Origin: Treponema sp.
GTDB lineage: Bacteria; Spirochaetota; Spirochaetia; Treponematales; Treponemataceae
Reading direction: 5' to 3'
Assembly (NCBI GenBank): GCA_012838745.1
Contig: DUOS01000101.1
Location: 1 to 48,683 of the forward strand
DNA length: 48,683 nt
Under the pieces are notes generated by a model. That model saw only the letters and a program-made list of their open reading frames with translations, made no database searches and had not been told where the DNA came from. The position numbers and the translations under genes were made by a program. Position 1 is the first letter of the stretch. Every line of letters starts with the position of its first letter. Positions 34,884 through 42,880 of this stretch are shown piece by piece.

Positions 34884-34913
34884 TTGTACCAATAGGCTTT
34901 TATTCATTATACT
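34884..34913 (+). promoter_or_regulatory. Promoter of cca, predicted near-leaderless
   Basis: TTGTAC (34884-34889), 18 nt and TATACT (34908-34913) are followed by only 9 nt before the ATG at 34923. There is no Shine-Dalgarno. The -35 match is 3 of 6, so the -10 is the stronger evidence. The same AT-rich octamer reads TATAAT on the minus strand and may serve thiN. Confidence 0.45.
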
Positions 34914-34922
34914 GCTCACGTC

Positions 34923-36290
34923 ATGAATACGGTACCCGTACCTCGAGATTTACAAGAATTTTCTCATATTTTTACCCAGAACGGTTTTTCTGTCTATTTA
35001 GTTGGCGGAGCTATAAGAGATATTTTTTTAAAGAAAAAACCAACAGATTGGGATGTTGCCACTAATGCAAGCCCCCAGCAAGTTTCAAAAATTTTCAAGC
35101 GTGTTATACCCACGGGAATTGAACACGGAACTGTTACTATCCCTTTTCGAAGCCACATGATCGAATGCACAACTTTCCGCACAGAACAAGGTTATTCTGA
35201 TGGGCGACATCCCGATAAAATACACTATGCTGCTACTATCGAAGAAGATCTTTCCCGACGTGATTTTACTATGAACGCTATAGCCGTATCCCTTCCCGAC
35301 GGAAAGGTTATTGATCCCTTTAACGGAAGAGCCGATATAAAAAAAAGGATTATTAAAACAGTAGGTTCACCAACCGAACGATTTTCCGAAGATGGATTGC
35401 GCCCACTACGCGCTGTTCGTTTTTCTACATTGACTGGCTTTACCATAGAACCCGAAACTTTTGCTGCCATTCAACCGGCACTAACCGTTACAGGCCGGGT
35501 AGCGGTTGAGCGTGTTCGCGATGAATTAGTTAAACTTATTATGTCTGAGCAACCACTTACCGGCTTAGACTATCTTGAAAAAAGCGGACTCATGGATCTT
35601 TTTTTACCGGAATTAGCTCAATGCAGAGGAATCGAACAAAAAGGACGCCATCAATTTGATGTACTCGATCACCTGTACCGAGCGTGTGCTGCAGCTCCAC
35701 AAAATGAACCCGAAGTACGCATTGCAGCGCTTTTTCACGATATAGGCAAACCTATAGTCAGATCATTAGATGAAAGTGGAAATTTTACTTTTTATCACCA
35801 CGAAACGGTTTCTGCGAAAATGACAAAAAAAATAATGGAACGGCTAAGATTTCCCAATCGTAGTATTGAAATGGTTACTCATCTCATACGCATGCATATG
35901 TTTCATTACGAGCCAGTATGGACAGACGCAGCTGTTCGCCGATTTATTGTTTCAACCGGTGTTGAATATATTGAACCCTTGTTTTTACTGCGCAGGGCAG
36001 ATAGTGCAGCAATTACGGGAACCAGCACCCTACTCCCTGATCTAGTAGAATTCCGTGAGCGTATAAATCATATTTTAGCTCAAAAGCATGTTTTTTCTCT
36101 AAAAGACTTGGCCGTTACGGGTAATGATTTAAAAAAAGCTGGAATAACCCACGGGCCCAGTATTGGAATAGTGTTACGAGAACTACATAATACAGTACTT
36201 GACGATCCATCTTTGAATACGAAAGAACGCCTTATAAAAATTGCTCTAGCATTTTGTAATGAACGAAAAATCCCATTAATTATCTTCTAA
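34923..36290 (+). CDS. cca: CCA-adding tRNA nucleotidyltransferase with HD domain
   Basis: This 455-aa class II nucleotidyltransferase has the head motif LVGGAIRDIFLKKKPTDWDVAT with the catalytic Asp pair. RRDFTMNAIA and the RPLRAVRFSTLTGF neck motif follow, then a downstream HD phosphohydrolase-like part with LFHDIGKP and YHHETVSAKM. Poly(A) polymerase is the main alternative in this superfamily. Since all three tRNAs in this window lack encoded CCA, a CCA-adding role is more likely. The end overlaps rnc by 15 nt in convergent orientation. Confidence 0.88.
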   Translation: MNTVPVPRDLQEFSHIFTQNGFSVYLVGGAIRDIFLKKKPTDWDVATNASPQQVSKIFKRVIPTGIEHGTVTIPFRSHMIECTTFRTEQGYSDGRHPDKIHYAATIEEDLSRRDFTMNAIAVSLPDGKVIDPFNGRADIKKRIIKTVGSPTERFSEDGLRPLRAVRFSTLTGFTIEPETFAAIQPALTVTGRVAVERVRDELVKLIMSEQPLTGLDYLEKSGLMDLFLPELAQCRGIEQKGRHQFDVLDHLYRACAAAPQNEPEVRIAALFHDIGKPIVRSLDESGNFTFYHHETVSAKMTKKIMERLRFPNRSIEMVTHLIRMHMFHYEPVWTDAAVRRFIVSTGVEYIEPLFLLRRADSAAITGTSTLLPDLVEFRERINHILAQKHVFSLKDLAVTGNDLKKAGITHGPSIGIVLRELHNTVLDDPSLNTKERLIKIALAFCNERKIPLIIF

Positions 36291-37010
36291 TAAGCCTAGT
36301 TCCCGGCAGGTTATACCGGCTACCATTTGCTCCGCTTCTTTTTTGTTTTTCCCCTGACCTGGCCCATAAACCGTACCACATACATCTACTGTTACTAAAA
36401 ATGTTCGATCATGATCTGGCCCGGTTTTTTTTACCAGAGAGTACCGTGGAACCATACGATATAATTTCTGCACATGTTCTTGGAGAAGTGTTTTATAATC
36501 GCGTGTATGTCGGTTTTGTAAAACTAGCTGTATCTGCGGATTAATGATAGTGAGAACAAAGGATTGGGCAACTCTATACCCAGAATCAAGATAGAGAGCA
36601 CCAATTATCGCTTCAAGGGCATCGGCAAGGATAGCTTTTTTAAATTTACCGCCAGACATTTTCTCACCCTTTCCTAAAATTAAGTATTCAGAAATACCCA
36701 AGTCTAAAGCAATATGAGAAAGAGTGTCCTCAGAAACTACGACGGACTTAGTCTTAGCAAGATCGCCTTCTGGACTATCCTCCATGCATTCATACAAACG
36801 TGCTGCAACAGCCATACCAAGAACGGCGTCTCCTAGAAATTCTAGGCGTTCGTTATTAACGCGTTTTGATGAGTTTTCATTGGAAAAAGATCGGTGATGG
36901 AAGGCTAAATCAAGCAGGCCGAAATCCCGAAAACGGAACCCAGCCTGCCTTTGGAAGGCAAGAAGTTCCTGCTTCCGTTCGCCCGTCACATTTTGACGAA
37001 ATGCAAACAT
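36276..37010 (-). CDS. rnc: Ribonuclease III
   Basis: RNase III cuts double-stranded RNA in rRNA and mRNA processing. This 244-aa protein carries the catalytic signature NERLEFLGDAVLGM near residue 52 and the second acidic site ADALEAIIGALYLDSG. A dsRNA-binding domain with DYKTLLQEHVQ and KNKKEAEQMVAG follows. Length is normal. It lies 24 nt after acpP in the common rpmF-acpP-rnc order, with plsX and fab genes absent from between. Confidence 0.95.
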   Translation of the reverse strand: MFAFRQNVTGERKQELLAFQRQAGFRFRDFGLLDLAFHHRSFSNENSSKRVNNERLEFLGDAVLGMAVAARLYECMEDSPEGDLAKTKSVVVSEDTLSHIALDLGISEYLILGKGEKMSGGKFKKAILADALEAIIGALYLDSGYRVAQSFVLTIINPQIQLVLQNRHTRDYKTLLQEHVQKLYRMVPRYSLVKKTGPDHDRTFLVTVDVCGTVYGPGQGKNKKEAEQMVAGITCRELGLLEDN

Positions 37011-37033
37011 TGCACACTCCCTGCCAGAAAAGT

Positions 37034-37270
37034 TTATTTAGATTGAGATTTAATGAAATCATACGCATCGCGTACGGTTTCAAATTCATTAGCCTTTTCG
37101 TCCGGAATGCTGATACCCATTTCTTCTTCAATGGCATATACCAATTCGTAGGTGTCAAGGCTATCCGCGCCAAGATCTTGGCGGAATGATGCATCAAGAG
37201 AGATCTTAGATTCTTCAATTTCAAGCTTATCCGCGATCAACTTTTGAATTTTTACAAATAATTCATCCAT
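37034..37270 (-). CDS. acpP: Acyl carrier protein
   Basis: This 78-aa acidic four-helix protein has the phosphopantetheine site DLGADSLDTYEL, the Ser being near residue 36, and FVKIQKLIADKL at the start. It carries acyl chains in fatty acid synthesis. GGAGGAGC precedes the ATG by about 5 nt. It is between rpmF and rnc. Confidence 0.97.
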   Translation of the reverse strand: MDELFVKIQKLIADKLEIEESKISLDASFRQDLGADSLDTYELVYAIEEEMGISIPDEKANEFETVRDAYDFIKSQSK

Positions 37271-37287
37271 TAGTATGCTCCTCCGGT

Positions 37288-37476
37288 TTAACCGTTATTT
37301 TCAGGTGTTATAACCTGGCGTCCGTGATAAAACCCACATTTGGGGCATACACGATGAGTCAGAACAAGATTGCCGCAATTACCACATTCTACTAGGGTCG
37401 GTGCTTTCAAACGCATGTTCAACCCTTGTCGACGTCGGGTTTTGGCTTTTGATGTTTTCGCTCTTGGAACTGCCAT
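37288..37476 (-). CDS. rpmF: Large ribosomal subunit protein bL32
   Basis: This 62-aa protein starts MAVPRAKTSKAKTRRR and has the zinc ribbon Cys pairs CGNCG and CPKCG, so it is the zinc-binding (C+) form of bL32. A GAGGAAG Shine-Dalgarno lies before the ATG. acpP follows 17 nt later. Confidence 0.97.
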   Translation of the reverse strand: MAVPRAKTSKAKTRRRQGLNMRLKAPTLVECGNCGNLVLTHRVCPKCGFYHGRQVITPENNG

Positions 37477-37537
37477 ATTGTCTTCCTCGCATTAAAAAAT
37501 TTCCATATCGTGATTAGCAAATCAAATATTTAAACTG

Positions 37538-37566
37538 ATATTATCGGCTTAGTGAAACTGTGTCAA
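37538..37566 (-). promoter_or_regulatory. Promoter of the rpmF-acpP-rnc operon
   Basis: TTGACA (37566-37561), 17 nt and TAATAT (37543-37538) on the minus strand. The start near 37531 gives a leader of about 55 nt before rpmF with a normal Shine-Dalgarno, in contrast to the leaderless starts nearby. Confidence 0.7.
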
Positions 37567-37574
37567 GCTCTATC

Positions 37575-38084
37575 TTACATTTTCGCGTTTTTTGTCGAAA
37601 TAAAGTCTTTTACTAGTTTTTGATGTAAAAGGTCGGCAACAGAAGCTGGTACCATAGAAGAAACATCACCACCTAATTCAGCAAGTTCCTTTATCGCGCT
37701 TGAACGTAAAACAAAGTACTGAGGATCCGGTGATAAAAAGACTGTCTCTATCTCAGGATTCAATCCGCGGTTCATCATCGCTAGATCAAATTCATAAGAA
37801 AAATCAGTTACATTTCTCACACCTCGTATAAGCACATGTGCAGAAATCTTCTTAGCATATGCAACAATAAGACTATCCCACGCATGTACCGTAACATTAT
37901 CCCACTGCTTAACCATGTCGCGCATGAGTTCGACTCGCTCATTTGCAGAAAAAGTATACCGCTTTTCACGGTTTACCGCTACAACTACATGAATTTCACT
38001 AAAAATAAGTCTCGCTCGTTCAATAATATTGAGATGTCCGTATGTTGGAGGATCAAAAGATCCTGGAAAAACTGCCTTTACCAT
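37575..38084 (-). CDS. coaD: Phosphopantetheine adenylyltransferase
   Basis: CoaD makes dephospho-CoA from 4'-phosphopantetheine and ATP. This 169-aa protein has [17 protein letters not shown] with the nucleotidyltransferase HxGH-like motif (TYGHLN), [11 protein letters not shown] and [19 protein letters not shown]. The frame extends upstream to 38120, but MVKAVFPG is the family start and the promoter overlaps the extra codons. The ATG at 38084 has no Shine-Dalgarno and lies 7 nt after a -10 box. Confidence 0.95.
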   Translation of the reverse strand: MVKAVFPGSFDPPTYGHLNIIERARLIFSEIHVVVAVNREKRYTFSANERVELMRDMVKQWDNVTVHAWDSLIVAYAKKISAHVLIRGVRNVTDFSYEFDLAMMNRGLNPEIETVFLSPDPQYFVLRSSAIKELAELGGDVSSMVPASVADLLHQKLVKDFISTKNAKM

Positions 38085-38091
38085 GAACACT

Positions 38092-38120
38092 ACTTTAATA
38101 CCACAAGCGACGTCAGTCAA
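38092..38120 (-). promoter_or_regulatory. Promoter predicted to give a leaderless coaD mRNA
   Basis: TTGACT (38120-38115), 17 nt and TAAAGT (38097-38092) on the minus strand, then AGTGTTC and the coaD ATG at 38084. The -10 matches at 4 of 6 positions. Confidence 0.6.
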
Positions 38121-38157
38121 CTCTAATAGAAAATTTAAAGGAATAACAAAAAGTTAT

Positions 38158-38186
38158 TTGACGTTATGAGCGTGTCGGGGTACTAT
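38158..38186 (+). promoter_or_regulatory. Promoter predicted to give a leaderless lipoprotein mRNA
   Basis: TTGACG (38158-38163), 17 nt and TACTAT (38181-38186), then GAAATT and the ATG at 38193. The upstream in-frame ATG at 38166 lies inside the promoter spacer and so is not the start. Confidence 0.65.
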
Positions 38187-38192
38187 GAAATT

Positions 38193-38780
38193 ATGAAGAA
38201 AATTCTGTTCTTGGTAATAGTACTACCTCTTATGTTTTTTACCAACTGCGCTTCGGCACCAGATGCGCCAGCACAGGATACCAAAGGACAGCCTCAAAAA
38301 GCGTCCACAGCAACTAATAAACAACCAGTTTCTAAAAATGGGTTGTCTTTTGATAAAATGAAAGATGACGATATTGTAGTACGATTTGATACGGTAACGA
38401 TTACTAAACAAACTTTTATTTCTACAAAATCCGAAATTGAAGTTGTTGTTGAAAATCTAAATAAAATTACTTTAGATCGTGACTTCAATCGCTGGCTTTA
38501 TTATGTTTCTGACGAATATCGGCAAAACTTTTCAGACCGTGATGTGCTTGATGCTGTTTCTGCAAGTCTACCGAACAAGAAGATACGCCTTCGCTCGTTA
38601 CAAGACTATTTTAACCATGTATTTGTGCCATCTCGGCAAAATATGCGGGTAGACGACATACAATTTGTGTCTCCAATCCGTGTTTATGTTATAATGGAAA
38701 TTACACCCTCTTCTCCTGCAGCAATTTACATCCTTGAAAAGATAGGAGATGGATGGAAACTAGTGCCAAAAAACCAGTAA
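38193..38780 (+). CDS. Putative lipoprotein of unknown function
   Basis: This 195-aa protein opens [21 protein letters not shown], a lipoprotein signal with Cys at position 19. A low-complexity Pro/Gln/Thr linker follows. The folded part has DFNRWLYYVSDEYRQNFSD and ends with a beta-rich segment GDGWKLVPKNQ, somewhat like NTF2-type domains, but no family is recognised. The start at 38193 gives a clean lipobox and fits the promoter. The next gene follows 95 nt later with its own Shine-Dalgarno. Confidence 0.75.
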   Translation: MKKILFLVIVLPLMFFTNCASAPDAPAQDTKGQPQKASTATNKQPVSKNGLSFDKMKDDDIVVRFDTVTITKQTFISTKSEIEVVVENLNKITLDRDFNRWLYYVSDEYRQNFSDRDVLDAVSASLPNKKIRLRSLQDYFNHVFVPSRQNMRVDDIQFVSPIRVYVIMEITPSSPAAIYILEKIGDGWKLVPKNQ

Positions 38781-38875
38781 GCACTTATACTTGACTTTGT
38801 GGACAAAATACCGAATTATTAGGTAAGTAATTTTTAGATAATTTTTGAAATACCTGACCAGGGGAGGTCGTTTTT

Positions 38876-39625
38876 ATGCACATAAAACCGTGTATCTTTG
38901 TAGTTCTGCTTTGTGTTTTTGCAACTACAGGGCTTATTGCCCAAGAATCCGGGGGAACCCAGCAAACTGACTCTATAATGACAGTCGAGGAAGCATATCT
39001 TAGCTCAGTCGAAGGCGTCATTATGAAAGAGCTTGCACAGGCAGAGGGGCGTGACAGTAAGCAAGTCGCGCTTCAATACATCGAAAACGCCATTGAGTCT
39101 GGTAGAATCACTGAGGATATGCAAATATCTCTTAATTCCCTCGCAAAAGAAGGAATTGGTTCTGTTGTACGAGAAAACGGTCGTACTATCAATAATTATC
39201 CCGATATCCGTATGAAAGCCTGCGAGCTTCTTGGAAAAATGGGCACAGTAGAAGCAAAAGATACCCTCGTTGCTGTAATGTTCGCGGACAATGAGCCGAG
39301 TGTTATTACCGCTGCTGTACGGTCCCTCGGTGATTTAGGGTATAATGATGGTGATGAAGTTGTAGAAATTATCAACTGGACAACCAGAAAGTTTGACATT
39401 ATTTTGCCAACTAGCTCTCTTGCACTCGAAATACTTAATACTTATGAAAAGATTGCTCCAAATGTTGAAAATAAGTCGGGCATGATCGAAGCTATAGTCC
39501 GTATTGCTGGTAACTACAATTACGTAACACCGGTTAGAAACAGAGCCTACGAAGTACTCAAGTCTGTAAGCGGAAACGGAAACAGTTCTAAAGACAACAA
39601 AAAAGAGTCTAAAGCTTCAAAATAA
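38876..39625 (+). CDS. Exported HEAT-repeat protein
   Basis: This 249-aa protein has a signal peptide ending near TGLIAQES, then helical HEAT/PBS-lyase-like repeats. The clearest are IRMKACELLGKMGTVEAKDTLVAV and EPSVITAAVRSLGDLGYNDGDEVV, read in overlapping windows, followed by a longer repeat. The Lys/Ser-rich C-terminus is probably flexible. Such repeats bind proteins, and no enzymatic site is seen. GGGGAGG lies about 8 nt before the ATG. A bidirectional terminator follows. Confidence 0.75.
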   Translation: MHIKPCIFVVLLCVFATTGLIAQESGGTQQTDSIMTVEEAYLSSVEGVIMKELAQAEGRDSKQVALQYIENAIESGRITEDMQISLNSLAKEGIGSVVRENGRTINNYPDIRMKACELLGKMGTVEAKDTLVAVMFADNEPSVITAAVRSLGDLGYNDGDEVVEIINWTTRKFDIILPTSSLALEILNTYEKIAPNVENKSGMIEAIVRIAGNYNYVTPVRNRAYEVLKSVSGNGNSSKDNKKESKASK

Positions 39626-39644
39626 CTTTTAGACTAGTGTTCAA

Positions 39645-39675
39645 ATAAAAAACCCGGCACAACCGGGTTTTTTAT
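39645..39675. terminator. Bidirectional intrinsic terminator
   Basis: AACCCGG (39651-39657) pairs with CCGGGTT (39663-39669) over a 5-nt loop, with T-rich flanks on both strands. It can end the HEAT-repeat gene transcript rightward and the tRNA-Arg transcript leftward. Confidence 0.88.
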
Positions 39676-39679
39676 TTTA

Positions 39680-39753
39680 TGGAAGATGCGGGATTCGAAC
39701 CCACCGCCTTTGCCTTCGGAGGGCAACGCTCTATCCAAATGAGCTAATCTTCC
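39680..39753 (-). tRNA. tRNA-Arg (anticodon CCG)
   Basis: Acceptor GGAAGAT pairs with the 3' strand ATCTTCC, discriminator A. The anticodon arm TTGCC-CTCCGAA-GGCAA gives CCG. D-stem GCTC/GAGC and the T-arm GTGGG-TTCGAAT-CCCGC are typical. CCA is not encoded. It is flanked by its own promoter and the shared terminator. Confidence 0.95.
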
Positions 39754-39764
39754 AAGACAAACTT

Positions 39765-39793
39765 ATTACACTGTAAATCAACGTTCTTGTCAA
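39765..39793 (-). promoter_or_regulatory. Promoter of tRNA-Arg
   Basis: TTGACA (39793-39788), 17 nt and TGTAAT (39770-39765) on the minus strand. The transcript should start about 4 nt before the mature tRNA 5' end, leaving a very short leader for RNase P. Confidence 0.75.
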
Positions 39794-39812
39794 TAAAATC
39801 TGGGAGGAACAT

Positions 39813-40400
39813 TTGCAACCAATTATACTTGCCTCAACATCTCAGCGACGCCAGGAAATACTACGCTCACTTGCTATACCTTTTACGGTAATGGCACCCA
39901 CATTTGAAGAACCAAAGGTTTCTTCTGGCAATCCAGCAGAAATAACAGAACTAAACTCAATGAAAAAAGTTGAATCGATAATTCGTATGGATCTTGATCT
40001 AAACGTCCCGTGGGTTTTAGGAGCAGACACGCTTATTGTTCAAAACGGGGTCTTGTTTGGCAAACCTTCTAATCGTGAAGAAGCCCGCGACATGATTAAA
40101 TCTTTCTCTAATCAGACCCATTCTGTCGTAACATCAATTAGTTTATTCGCCTCCACCACTAACTTTATAACATCTAAAACCTGTGAAACTAAAGTATCAT
40201 TCGTTGCTCTCGACGATGAAGAAATTGAAACCTATCTTGATACCTCCGAATGGCAAGGCGTAGCTGGAGGGTATCGCATCCAAGGACGAGCTGGGTGTTA
40301 CATCAATCATATCGAGGGCTCTTGGAGCGGGATCGTAGGCTTGCCAATACATGATCTATATGCCATACTGCGCGAGCACGGATACTGTTTTACAGTATAA
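39813..40400 (+). CDS. maf: Maf-like nucleoside triphosphate pyrophosphatase
   Basis: This 195-aa protein matches Maf/YhdE: ILASTSQRRQEILRSL at the N-terminus, GADTLIVQNGVLFGKPSNREEA, HSVVTSISL and the ETYLDTSEWQGVAGGYRIQG segment. Maf proteins hydrolyse canonical and modified NTPs. The start is a TTG at 39813, where GGGAGG lies 5 nt upstream and the family N-terminus follows directly. It precedes rpsB. Confidence 0.9.
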   Translation: MQPIILASTSQRRQEILRSLAIPFTVMAPTFEEPKVSSGNPAEITELNSMKKVESIIRMDLDLNVPWVLGADTLIVQNGVLFGKPSNREEARDMIKSFSNQTHSVVTSISLFASTTNFITSKTCETKVSFVALDDEEIETYLDTSEWQGVAGGYRIQGRAGCYINHIEGSWSGIVGLPIHDLYAILREHGYCFTV

Positions 40401-40489
40401 CCGGCATATTTTCCGGAGCCTTTTTAGGCACCGAGACACAGAGAAGGAGCAGTATCAACCGTAATTGGTGAACTGCAAAGGAGAAACTC

Positions 40490-41398
40490 ATGGCAGTAGT
40501 TACCATGAAAAGTTTGCTTGAATCAGGTGTGCATTTTGGCCACCAAGTCAAGCGCTGGGATCCCCGTATGAAGAAGTTTATCTTCGCGGAACGTAATGGG
40601 ATTCATATTATTGATCTTCAAAAAACGATTCTTTCAATTAAAGAAGCGTACGAAGCCGTACGAAAAACTGTTATTTCTGGCAAAGGTGTACTTTTTGTCG
40701 GAACAAAAAAACAAGCACAGCAAACAATTGCTAAAGAAGCTGAACGATGCGGAATGTTTTACATAAACAATCGCTGGCTCGGCGGCATGCTTACCAACTT
40801 TACAACCATCAAAAAAAGTTTACTTCGTCTCAAAAAAATCGAAAAGATGGAAATTGATGGAACCTTTGAAAGCCTAACGAAAAAAGAAATTGCTTCTCTC
40901 GAAAAACAAAAAGCCAAGCTAGAAAAAAACCTTGGTGGAATTAAGGAAATGAAAGAACTTCCTGGCATTATTTTCGTTATTGATACGCGCAAAGAAACTA
41001 TCGGTGTTGCCGAAGCACGACGCATGGGAATCCCTATTGTTGCTGTTGTAGATACCAACTGTAACCCCGAAGGAATCGACTACCCTATTCCCGGAAATGA
41101 TGACGCAATTCGCGCAATTTCACTGTTCACCCAAATTATTGCTAATGCAGTTATCGAAGCAGACAACGAAAACGGCTTAAAGATTATCGAAAATCTTCAA
41201 GATGATGACGAAGATGAATTCGAAACGACAGAAAAAGAAGCAGTTGTTGAAGAAGAAGAAGCACCTGCCTCCGAAGAAGTCATAGAAGATTTTAAGAACT
41301 ACACTCCTGAAGAAAAGACAGCAGAAGAACCCCAGGAAGCTGAACCCGATGCGGCAGAAGCACTCGTAGACGAAGAAACGCTGTACGAAGATAAATAA
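40490..41398 (+). CDS. rpsB: Small ribosomal subunit protein uS2 with acidic C-terminal tail
   Basis: The first 230 residues of this 302-aa protein are standard uS2: [37 protein letters not shown] and [24 protein letters not shown] tail of about 60 residues rich in Glu and Asp follows. Long tails on S2 occur in some lineages. AAAGGAG lies just upstream of the ATG. The 89-nt leader contains short inverted repeats that might serve autoregulation, but no promoter is strong by eye. Confidence 0.95.
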   Translation: MAVVTMKSLLESGVHFGHQVKRWDPRMKKFIFAERNGIHIIDLQKTILSIKEAYEAVRKTVISGKGVLFVGTKKQAQQTIAKEAERCGMFYINNRWLGGMLTNFTTIKKSLLRLKKIEKMEIDGTFESLTKKEIASLEKQKAKLEKNLGGIKEMKELPGIIFVIDTRKETIGVAEARRMGIPIVAVVDTNCNPEGIDYPIPGNDDAIRAISLFTQIIANAVIEADNENGLKIIENLQDDDEDEFETTEKEAVVEEEEAPASEEVIEDFKNYTPEEKTAEEPQEAEPDAAEALVDEETLYEDK

Positions 41399-41409
41399 GG
41401 AGATATCTC

Positions 41410-42249
41410 ATGGATATTAAGGCCTCTGATGTAAAAACTCTGCGCGAAAAAACCGGTGCGGGCATGATGGAGTGTAAAAACGCTCTTGTTGCCACTAAAG
41501 GTGATTTTGCAGAAGCAGAGAAAATCCTCAAAGAGAAAGGTCTTGCAGCTGTGGAAAAACGTGTTGGACGTGCCACAACAGAAGGACTTATTCTAGTTAA
41601 AGCGGATAAAGACCGCGCGGTAATTGCGGAAATAACCTGTGAAACAGACTTTGTTTCAAAGAATGTAGATTTTATCGCCCTCGGTGAGAAGGTAATTGAA
41701 ACTGCATTTGAAAAAAAGTATACGGAAATTACAAGCGATCTTAGCGAAATGGTACTTGAACTCGCAACTAAAGTTCGAGAAAACATGTCGTTAACCCGGC
41801 TTGAAGCGGTAACTGCTGGTGATGATGAATATATCTCATATTATATTCATTCAGACAAAAAAACCGGTGCTCTGGTTGTACTCAAGGCAGACAAGGCCTC
41901 TTTGTTCGATAACAAGGATGTACAAGGTTTTGCCTATGATTGCTGTCTACATCTTGCGGCTTTTACCCCTCGGTTTAAAGATGCTGCATGCGTAGAACAA
42001 AAATATATTGAAGAACAGACAGAAATCTTTACCAAGCAGGTTGAAGAACTTGATAAGCCCGAAGCAGTAAAGACTGGAATTATTACAGGCAAGTTAAAAA
42101 AACATCTTGCTGAAATTTGTTTCCTCGAGCAGCCATTTGTTAAAGACGATAAAATGACTGTTGCAAAAAAAATGGAAGCAGTTGGGAAAGCCGCTGGCGG
42201 TACCCTTACTCTGTCAAAAATGGTATTATTCCAGCTTGGTGCTGAATAA
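41410..42249 (+). CDS. tsf: Elongation factor Ts
   Basis: This 279-aa GDP exchange factor for EF-Tu has the N-terminal UBA-like signature LREKTGAGMMECKNAL, the GRATTEGLI segment and TCETDFVSKN in the core. AAGGAG precedes the ATG. It follows rpsB by 11 nt, the conserved order. Confidence 0.96.
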   Translation: MDIKASDVKTLREKTGAGMMECKNALVATKGDFAEAEKILKEKGLAAVEKRVGRATTEGLILVKADKDRAVIAEITCETDFVSKNVDFIALGEKVIETAFEKKYTEITSDLSEMVLELATKVRENMSLTRLEAVTAGDDEYISYYIHSDKKTGALVVLKADKASLFDNKDVQGFAYDCCLHLAAFTPRFKDAACVEQKYIEEQTEIFTKQVEELDKPEAVKTGIITGKLKKHLAEICFLEQPFVKDDKMTVAKKMEAVGKAAGGTLTLSKMVLFQLGAE

Positions 42250-42274
42250 TCGAATATAATTGAATGACAGTACT

Positions 42275-42310
42275 CCGGAAACTGGTAGTCTTACTGGTTT
42301 CCGGTTTTCT
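42275..42310 (+). terminator. Hairpin with short T-tract between tsf and frr
   Basis: CCGGAAAC (42275-42282) pairs with GTTTCCGG (42297-42304) and is followed by TTTTCT. The weak T-tract suggests partial termination or attenuation and not a full stop, as frr starts 22 nt later. Confidence 0.6.
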
Positions 42311-42325
42311 GTGAAGGAGTAACAT

Positions 42326-42880
42326 TTGTCTGATATGATTGAACCACACGCTGAGCGTATGAAAAAGTCTATTGTAGCCCTTAAAGAAGAATTTAACACA
42401 ATACGTACAGGCCGTGCATCCGCCTCCCTTTTCGATAAAATCCGTGTCGATTATTATGGAGAAAAAACTCCTCTCAGCCAGGTAGCCACCGTGTCTATCC
42501 CCGAAGCGCGCTTGGTTGTTATACAGCCTTGGGATAAGGCATTGATTGTTGAAATAGAAAAAGCCATTCACAAATCGGAACTTTCTCTCAATCCGTCTAA
42601 TGACGGCAAGGTTATCCGAATTGCAATACCACCGCTTACCGAAGAACGCCGAAAAGAATTAGCAAAACATGCGAAAGCTATTGCCGAACAAAGTCGAGTA
42701 GCTATAAGAAATATTCGCCGAGACGGTAATGATGAATTTAAAAAGGCTGAAAAAGATAGTTCACTAACTGAAGATCAACTTAAAACTCTTGAAGACGACC
42801 TACAAAAGGTAACGGATTCATCTGTTGCCGAGATCAATGCTATTCTTGAAGAAAAAGAAAACGAGATTTTGGAAGGCTGA
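42326..42880 (+). CDS. frr: Ribosome recycling factor
   Basis: RRF splits post-termination ribosomes with EF-G. This 184-aa protein has the usual length, with FNTIRTGRASASLFDKIRVDYYG, IQPWDKALI and the hinge region PLTEERRKELAKHAK. The start is the TTG at 42326, since GAAGGAG lies 6 nt before it; the ATG at 42335 would be too far. It overlaps uppS by 1 nt. Confidence 0.95.
   Translation: MSDMIEPHAERMKKSIVALKEEFNTIRTGRASASLFDKIRVDYYGEKTPLSQVATVSIPEARLVVIQPWDKALIVEIEKAIHKSELSLNPSNDGKVIRIAIPPLTEERRKELAKHAKAIAEQSRVAIRNIRRDGNDEFKKAEKDSSLTEDQLKTLEDDLQKVTDSSVAEINAILEEKENEILEG

Noticed and set aside
38797-38842. Promoter for the HEAT-repeat gene
   Set aside because: TTGACT at 38791 has no good -10 at 16-18 nt; other pairs are equally weak, so none is listed.
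40401-40489. Autoregulatory leader of rpsB
   Set aside because: Short inverted repeats exist, but they match no known S2 leader that I can recognise by eye.
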